NCBI RefSeq assembly: GCF_964340395.1
Contig: NC_135561.1
Location: forward strand, 5,498,518-5,562,517
Source of the DNA: Glandiceps talaboti
Taxonomy: Eukaryota; Hemichordata; Enteropneusta; Spengelidae
Direction: 5' to 3'
DNA: 64,000 nt
Shown here one piece after another: positions 57,962 through 64,000 of the stretch. The notes beneath the pieces were generated by a model, which was given only the letters and a program-made list of their open reading frames with translations, was not told where the DNA came from and made no database searches. Within the stretch, counting starts at the first letter, position 1; each line of letters begins with the position of its first letter. The translations under genes and the position numbers were made by a program.

Positions 57962-60496
57962 CCAGTCCACCACCCACCCACCCACCCACCCACCCGTCAG
58001 TCAGTCAGTCAGTCAGTCAGTCAGTCAGTCAGTCAGTCAGTCAGTCAGTCAGTCAGTCAGTCAGTCAGTCAGTCAGTCAGTCAGTTAGTCAATCAGTCAG
58101 TCAGTCAGTCAATCGATCAATCAATCAATATATCGATTAATCGATAAATCATGCAAGCAATCAGAGTCAATCAGTTTATAAAACACAAAATTTCAGTTGA
58201 CTGTTTGCCTCTGTGCACACGCACTCACGCAAGCACACACGTGTGATATGTATGTGCCTGCGTGTTTGCTTGCATGCATGCATGCATGCATGCATGTATG
58301 CATGTATGCATGCATGCATGTATGTATGTATGTATGTATGTATGTATGTATGTATGTATGTATGTATGTATGTATGTATGTATGTATGTATGTATGTATG
58401 TATGTGTGTGTGTGTGCGCGTGAGTGCGTGCGTGCGTGCGTGCATGCGTGCATGCATGCATGCATGCATGCATGCATGCATGCATGCATGTATGTATGTA
58501 TGTATGTATGTATGTATGTATGTATGTATGTATGTATATATGTATTTGTTGGTCATTTGATACCTGTCATATAGATATGTTTGTCTAAAGGTGAATATCT
58601 AATATCTTTTCAGGGACTACAGAGGACTGGTTGTTCAGTTTACTTGTTTTGGTGGTTATCATCTTTTCTATATTAGTTCTGTATATGTACAGAAAGTTAC
58701 GTAACCAGAGAACATCTACACAGACCAGGTAACAGTGGAATTCTAGTTAGCTAGATGTAATATTACAAAGTGTTACAACCATTTACAACGTTGATTAGCG
58801 ATGGTTGTGAATAGAAAGTCGTTTTATCAGTGGGAGGCAATTAAAAGATGGCTATGAAGAAGCCGAAAAATCTTCTCCTTATCACATACATGTATCACAC
58901 AATATAAATATAATGTACAGCGTGTAGCAGGATGCAATCCGCAAAAGTTCTTCAAACCATACCGACATAGGAATCGTGTGTTGAGTGTGCGCATTTGTGT
59001 AAGTGGTATCATACTCTATGTTATGGTAAAAATGGTGTATATATCGCCGGTGAGCGAATTTAATGATAGCTTGATAGTGTAAGAACAAGGCTTCTCGACA
59101 TCTTCAAAGCCAGTTTGAATTGTCCACCACTGATAAAACAGCATTCTAATAAGTTATTTCTAATGACAGTGCAAATGAAAAATAATAAAATAAACGAGGT
59201 TTTTACCAGTAAATCAGAGAACTAAAAAGTTCGTTTGAGTTTTAATGCCCTTTGTTGCTAGAATTTATAATAATAGCACAATTTAGTTTGGACAAGTAAT
59301 TTTACTTGCAAATTTCTTACGGTTTTCGCGTTCTCATTGTATAACTGAGGGTTTGGTTATATACCTGTAGTAATTTCACCATAGAGGTCGCTGTTTCGAA
59401 AAAGCTGTTTCCATTAACTCAAGTTTCCTCGGGGAGCAAAAGTATTGGTCCACGGAGTCGCGAAAGCATACTTTTCACTTTTCACCGTATTGTTATATAT
59501 GTTTTTCATGTTGTCTTTTCTATTTTTAGAACAAGACAAGCCAACACGTCAAATTATGACCCTGAACTATTCCCCCCTGCTTCTCCTCCTGTACCACCAC
59601 CGTATTCGGAAGAACCACCAGATTATTGTGAGCTGTACGACCCATCCGGCGAAGGAATTGATAATCCAGCTTTGGCCATTTCAATGATGTCACTGGATGG
59701 TGAAAATATGGTCCAAACCGATACAGAATATCCCTCTGAGCCTCCTCCATCCTACGAGCTCTCACTTGCACAGTCGACAGACAATATAGCGAACACTGAC
59801 GAAACCAATACTTCAACCGGTCAAGAAGAAAATTCCCGGGAAAATGACAGAGGCGATAACAGTTCGGATGATTCCGGAATTCTTGATGTAGGGAATGAAA
59901 ATGAAGTTAATTCGGTCGCAGAGAACATAGATGATGACCGTCCCGAACAAACTCTGACGTCAGCAAATTATGATCCCGAACAAACTCTGACGTATGACAA
60001 TTCAGCTTGTGAACATACGTCATCAGAGACTCCTCCTGATAACACGGACATCGTCATCACCACACAGGACGAGCATGCGCTGTCACCCACAGTTGATAAT
60101 AGTGACAATTCTCAGGCCCAAACGACCCTTTCACAAATTGCAAACAACTATACAAATATCCCACCACCAGAATTAGACGAAAACTCAAGCGATCCCACAG
60201 TCAGCGCAGATTACAGTATCAGTGCCTTAGACAGTAATAGTCAAGTGGAAGGAAGTACAATACTTGTAGTAGAAGATGACGTAGAAGAAAACAGTCCGGG
60301 TCTTGAAGAATCCCGTAGCCATGGAGACATATTAGATGGCGATGGAGTAGGGGACACATGCACTGATATGCAGCAAGAAAACGCAGACTCCAGTCTAAAC
60401 ATACCTGTAGAAAACAGCGATCAATCTACCGTACAAGCTGAAAACCCAAATCTTCCCCAATACAATATGATTCACTGCCATGTGTCTATACTATAA
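50279..60496 (+). CDS. Type I membrane protein: three CUB domains, LDLa, TM helix, PPxY-rich cytoplasmic tail
   Basis: Exons: 50279-50450, 51560-51828, 52856-53114, 53867-54021, 54443-54722, 55283-55459, 56396-56605, 57560-57724, 58614-58728, 59530-60496; all phases match, 922 aa. A signal peptide with a short charged lead (residues 1-~32) precedes a Thr-rich, probably O-glycosylated stretch (81-97). CUB1 is ~105-222 (two exons, CGGTY...SPNYP), CUB2 ~243-364 and CUB3 ~380-506, the last the most divergent. LDLa 526-561 has six Cys and the acidic end DEENC. The transmembrane helix is ~568-592, followed by YRKLRNQR. The tail (593-922) has PPPY, PPDY and PPSY motifs near the membrane, then a long Asp/Glu/Ser/Asn-rich region. 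PPxY motifs recruit WW domains of NEDD4-type ubiquitin ligases, as known for LDLRAD3. Likely a cell-surface receptor or adaptor; ligand unknown, no family name assigned. Confidence 0.88.
50905..51070. mobile_element. Fold-back element joined to a long (TATG)n microsatellite
   Basis: Arms CTCGTAGTAGTTCCGAAGTC / GTTCGGAACTACTACAAG. The left half (AGAGTGTAAATAATTTA...TCACTCAGCCTTC) is shared with 210-285. The array starts about 15 bp after the right arm. Confidence 0.65.
51085..51516 (+). repeat. Very long (TATG)n microsatellite
   Basis: About 430 bp with rare TGTACATG and TGTGTG interruptions and a terminal (TACG)n. It ends 43 bp before the acceptor of CUB gene exon 2. Confidence 0.97.
52161..52631. 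mobile_element. TTAA-flanked fold-back element, family G
   Basis: TTAAGGGAGCTTTCAGTAAT then TACAAGGG on the left; CCCTTGTAATGACTGAAGGC then TTCCCAATTAA on the right. 471 bp, with two internal G runs, each followed by TCAT(G/A)TTTTA. Confidence 0.75.
57765..58140 (+). repeat. Compound tetranucleotide array CATC, AATC, CACC, AGTC
   Basis: Starts 40 bp after the LDLa exon donor and passes through four 4-bp motifs in turn over 370 bp. Confidence 0.97.
58265..58541 (+). repeat. (TGCA)/(TATG)/(TGCG) compound microsatellite
   Basis: Alternating GCATGCAT and TATGTATG blocks with a central GTGTGCGCGTGAGTGCGTGC section; about 275 bp in the intron before the transmembrane exon. Confidence 0.97.
58800..59160. 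mobile_element. Degenerate fold-back element, family F relative
   Basis: The right side has TTCAAAGCCAGTTTGAATTG and CCACTGATAAAACAGCATTC, like the right arm at 39630-39690; the left side has GTCGTTTTATCAGTGGG. Intron 9 of the CUB gene. Confidence 0.6.
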
Positions 60497-62190
60497 TATA
60501 AGATTTTCATGATCCCCTCCATCCAGTCGTGAACTGAAAGAGTTTTTAAAAATTAGGGAATCTTTTGTTTACAAACTTGTTTGCTGAAATATAACTTGCG
60601 TCTTCCATTTATAGTAACGCATCATTTAATGTTCTGTTTTGAATAATGAAGTGTTGTTTTCCATCATGGGGTATAAATTGAAACTGCCTTAATGTTATTA
60701 TCGACACACTGTCATGTACAGTTTCGACGCAGACTCTTAAAAGTATTTTGTTGTGTGTCAGTTCAAGGTTCTTTTTTTCAACTAGTGATACTGCACTGTA
60801 AATTGCAGACACTATGAAAAACAGACACGCAAAACGACTATAGTGATACTTTACGTCAATCAATTTACAATTATAACGAGTGCACTTTTGGAAAGGTATG
60901 CATAGTAGTAAACCTTTCACGCATTTGTTATATCTTGTCATGTCTTGCCTCATTAATGACAAAGATGTGTAAATTAACTAGATTTAGTGAGTCCTTATGA
61001 CAAATCCCACCTAATTTGCACCAGTGTCAAGTATTTGTTTTTCTTTCGTTTGCATTTAGTTTTGCAGCATGATTTACAACATGGCGTAGCCGTAGTATTT
61101 CTTCCTGTACATTACGCTGACATGTACATTGACGGGTTATTCTTCGGCAATGTTTACACACACACTTTTAACTTCATTATTAATTTCTACACATCGGCTT
61201 ATGTAAACTGATTTCTGAGTAAGCTACATATTTTTCAACAGTACTGATTCAATCAAGAACTAAATGTGCGATACAACACCAATCCACCTCAAAAGATACT
61301 CATGATCAGACCATCACAAACACAATTAACCACATTAGCACCCTCCTCCACAACCACCACGTACAACTTAAGTCTCGCACAGTTCAACAATCGTTAGCTT
61401 GTGATCAGTCACAGTATATTTCACATTATTACAAAGTATTTTTCCTTAAGAGGGGACTTCTTGAAGAAGAAAAATTGTTGTTGGCTACGAAATGTTCACA
61501 TCGGCTTGAAGTTGATGGAGATCAACTTCTAATAACAATGATTTACGTGTTTTGGAGGAACAGAGGACTATAGATATTTTGAAGCAGTCTTTGATATGTA
61601 AATAAATAAGATAAATTCATATATTAAAATAAATCTGCGTGAAGCGTGGTATATTAAAAGTGATTGAAATAGCATGATGTACATGTACATAGTCTGTTTG
61701 GCACGACGTGTTGTGTAGTGCTACCCCTAGTGCTACCCTATCAGTCCGCAACCAAAAAGAGCAGCCCAATCAATTAGGGCAGAGCCGAATGACACGACGA
61801 ATCTTATTATGATGAGGGGGGGGGGGGGGCTAATTTGATTCGTGTGCGTACATCATGTGAAGTATCGTTTAGTCGTAAAGTGTATGCTTTCGTGTTACTG
61901 ACGGAAGAGGGCGTCTGTATTATTCGTAGTAGTGAACGATTTTAGCACGTGACATACGAGACATATATACATATAAAGAGAATGAACGACTAAAATTAAT
62001 ATAGACTTGAACGTGTGTACTTAAATAACGTTGGTCTAAATAACGTTGGCTGCACTTTTATCACATAATCTACAAAAAAGCCTATGACGTAATCTCCCTG
62101 TAATTCTTGTGGTATGTATGGATAGCTTGAATCATATGAAAGTGTTATCAAAGCATTACCAGTCTCTACATAAAGATGATTTGTCTATGA
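60497..62190. other. 3'UTR/intergenic region after the CUB gene
   Basis: No coding exon found. AATAAA-type signals occur near 61600-61640, but their use is uncertain. A poly(G) tract lies at 61817-61829. Confidence 0.45.
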
Positions 62191-62392
62191 ATGGTTGAAC
62201 CACAGGCACTTGTTTCCCGAGATATGTTTTAGAAAACAAGTGTATATTTCGCGGTGTGTGGACTTACGCGATCCTAGAAACCCGTGTTATTTGACCCCTT
62301 TCATGTATTATCGGCCAAATATCTCAATATTATCGATATTTCATTATATTCTGAAACATGTCTCGGGGAAACAAGTGCCCGTGGGTTGAACT
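62190..62392. mobile_element. Fold-back element, family H copy 1
   Basis: Arms AACCACAGGCACTTGTTTCC then CGAGATATGTTTTAGAA, and TTCTGAAACATGTCTCGGGG then AAACAAGTGCC...GGGTT. The interior has ACCCCTTTCATGTAT and AATATTATCGATATT. Confidence 0.78.
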
Positions 62393-62627
62393 ATATCTGT
62401 AATGTTACCGTACCGGGATAAGCCGTTGTGGGCGCGGTCTAATCCCCCTCTGATAAACCCGGACCGATGACGTCATTGCAGTCTACATGTATTCCTTGAT
62501 CAGACAGTGAAAAAAAGTATATGCTTATTTTGGTCACTATGAGCATGGTTGTAATCATTAGTGATACGTCCTTGTATGATACTGTGAGTAAACAGAGCAG
62601 AGCCTCGTCGGGACATGTGACGTTGAA

Positions 62628-62925
62628 CCAATATTAAGGCACTTGTTACCCAAGATACAATGTTTCTATCAGAATACAATAAAATGTCGATAATATTGAC
62701 GTATTTAGCCAACTGTACATGAAAGGGGTAAATTACACTTGTTTCTATGATCGCGCAAGTTCACTCATGGTGAAATATTAGACTAGTATAAACAAGTGTA
62801 ATTTTACCCCTTTCATATATAGAGTTGGCTAAATATGTCTATATTATCGATATTATCGACATCTTATTGCATTCTGATAGAGACATTCTGATACATATCT
62901 CGAGCAATTGCCTGTGGGTTGTACT
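62628..62925. mobile_element. Fold-back element, family H copy 2
   Basis: Arms share GGCACTTGTTACCCAAGATA, TCAGAATACAATAAAATGTC and ATGAAAGGGGTAAATTACAC with their complements at 62785-62915. Same subsequences as copy 1, only about 240 bp away. Confidence 0.78.
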
Positions 62926-63838
62926 GTTGTCGGGACGGCTGTGACCTTTGACCTATGACTAACTCACAAATGATTAATATATTCATGATGATATATACTT
63001 AATCTAAAATGTAACCATTAACACCATAGCACAGATATCGCGGATAGGATCGCAGGTGAAACACGCATGAGCAGTCCGGTAAGTAAGCACGGTTATTAAT
63101 GGCGGCTCAAGGTTATATCGCGACTACATTTACATGTGTGTAATGCTGGATGTGAAGTACCTTCCCACTTACAAAAAGTACTGAAAACTTGTAGAGATAT
63201 CATACAAAGTTGTGATTTTGAGAAGTCGTCCAGACATGCTGAGTTAAGTGTACCCACTAAACAAGGAGTATCCTTACAGGTGATTACATAGCAGGTAAGA
63301 ACACCATGATTGGCCAAGAATGACAGGAATGTCGTTATTACCTTTCATCATACACAAGTTTGGGTTTTTGTTAAAACTTTATAGCTACTCGGAAAGTTGG
63401 CCAACACTCAACAGAAGATCATACACACTAGAAGACAATCTAAAATGCATTGAAGAACGACTCACCTATATAATCCCCTTGACCTTAATGCTTAACTCAA
63501 ATAAATGGAAAAAGGGCTATAAATATTAAATTTTTGACAGATCTCAATTTATAGTCTGCAATAATGGGATGTGGATAGTCTCGAATTATTTAGATTAATG
63601 GTGTCTTACCCAGACATTACTAATAATGTAACAATACATGTAATGGCGGTAGTACATATTTGAATATTACAAATAACACGTACAACGTAACGTACACATT
63701 GTGCAATGATTAATAATTAAACAACGTGCGTTACGAATGTGAGTAAATAAACAGTTGACCCATTCACCCGATGGCCTTCACATGGTAATACAAACAAAAA
63801 ACAAAGAAACAACTTCTTTCTCTATCTCTTAATTTTAG
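62926..63838. other. Intergenic region before the terminal gene
   Basis: AT-rich, no convincing exon. The long pyrimidine tract at 63810-63836 is the acceptor region of the terminal exon. Confidence 0.45.
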
Positions 63839-63991
63839 AATTATTGAAGGGGAATCTTTCTCTCTCCGGATATTGCATCATTTCTATGGCTGGAACGGTT
63901 GGTTACAGAACCCCACCACCTGGTCATTATTTGCCCACCACGGATAATGATTGGACGACACCGAAATCTATTTTGACAACAATCGTTCCTA
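63839..63991 (+). CDS. First visible exon of an unrecognised gene running off the window
   Basis: A strong acceptor (pyrimidine-rich, ends TTTTAG at 63838) opens an exon with ATG at 63886 and 35 codons (MAGTVGYRTPPPGHYLP...), ending in a consensus donor A|GTAAGTAT at 63991/63992 in phase 1. Coding sequence before the ATG is possible; the frame just upstream was not resolved. The Pro/Thr-rich start gives no family. Partial by window edge. Confidence 0.5.
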
Positions 63992-64000
63992 GTAAGTATC

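Noticed and set aside
57532-58140. Readthrough of the LDLa exon into [12 protein letters not shown] repeats
   Set aside because: A donor GGAA|GTAGGT at 57725 and the phase-matched TM exon at 58614 explain the protein; the rest is a microsatellite.

Overview
The window is nuclear DNA from a bilaterian animal: AT-rich, with many GT-AG introns, long microsatellites, non-LTR retroelement remnants, SINE-like and fold-back elements. Gene content (LOTUS/Tudor germ-granule protein, intronless TRIM-NHL gene, proteinase K-like protease, CUB/LDLa membrane receptor) fits a marine invertebrate such as a hemichordate, amphioxus, echinoderm or lophotrochozoan. The species cannot be fixed from the sequence alone.

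Layout. 1-5.6 kb holds repeats and possibly sparse exons of a minus-strand gene. About 5.65-5.9 kb is a candidate head-to-head promoter. 7.72-37.45 kb (+) is a complete TDRD7-like gene. I joined 27 coding exons whose splice phases all agree, giving about 1505 residues: LOTUS, a dsRBD-like domain, LOTUS, then four extended Tudor domains. Its 7.3-kb intron 25 holds a complete intronless TRIM2/3-like gene on the opposite strand (32.03-34.39 kb). 37.5-42 kb is repeat-rich 3'UTR/intergenic DNA. 42-47.9 kb (+) is a secreted subtilisin/proteinase K-like protease (eight coding exons, 382 aa) with a recognisable TATA box and a noncoding first exon. 50.28-60.5 kb (+) is a type I membrane protein with three CUB domains, one LDLa domain, one transmembrane helix and a 330-residue cytoplasmic tail with three PPxY motifs (ten exons, 922 aa). 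60.5-63.8 kb is intergenic with two related fold-back elements. 63.84-64 kb is the first visible exon of another (+) gene that runs off the window.

Most unusual signal. In the TDRD7-like gene, four exon/intron junctions are themselves the seed of a tandem array. These are the acceptor of exon 3 (five copies, about 82 bp) and the donors of exon 11 (33 bp, about 22 copies), exon 19 (83 bp, nine copies) and exon 26 (about 127 bp, three copies). Each array multiplies a near-intact splice site; in exon 19 the copied CAG|GTAAGT core resembles a recursive-splicing site. Other purely intronic arrays (23, 43 and 86 bp) and in-exon duplications occur in the same gene. The neighbouring genes show only microsatellites. 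The genes have no evident shared pathway; the link is physical, not functional.
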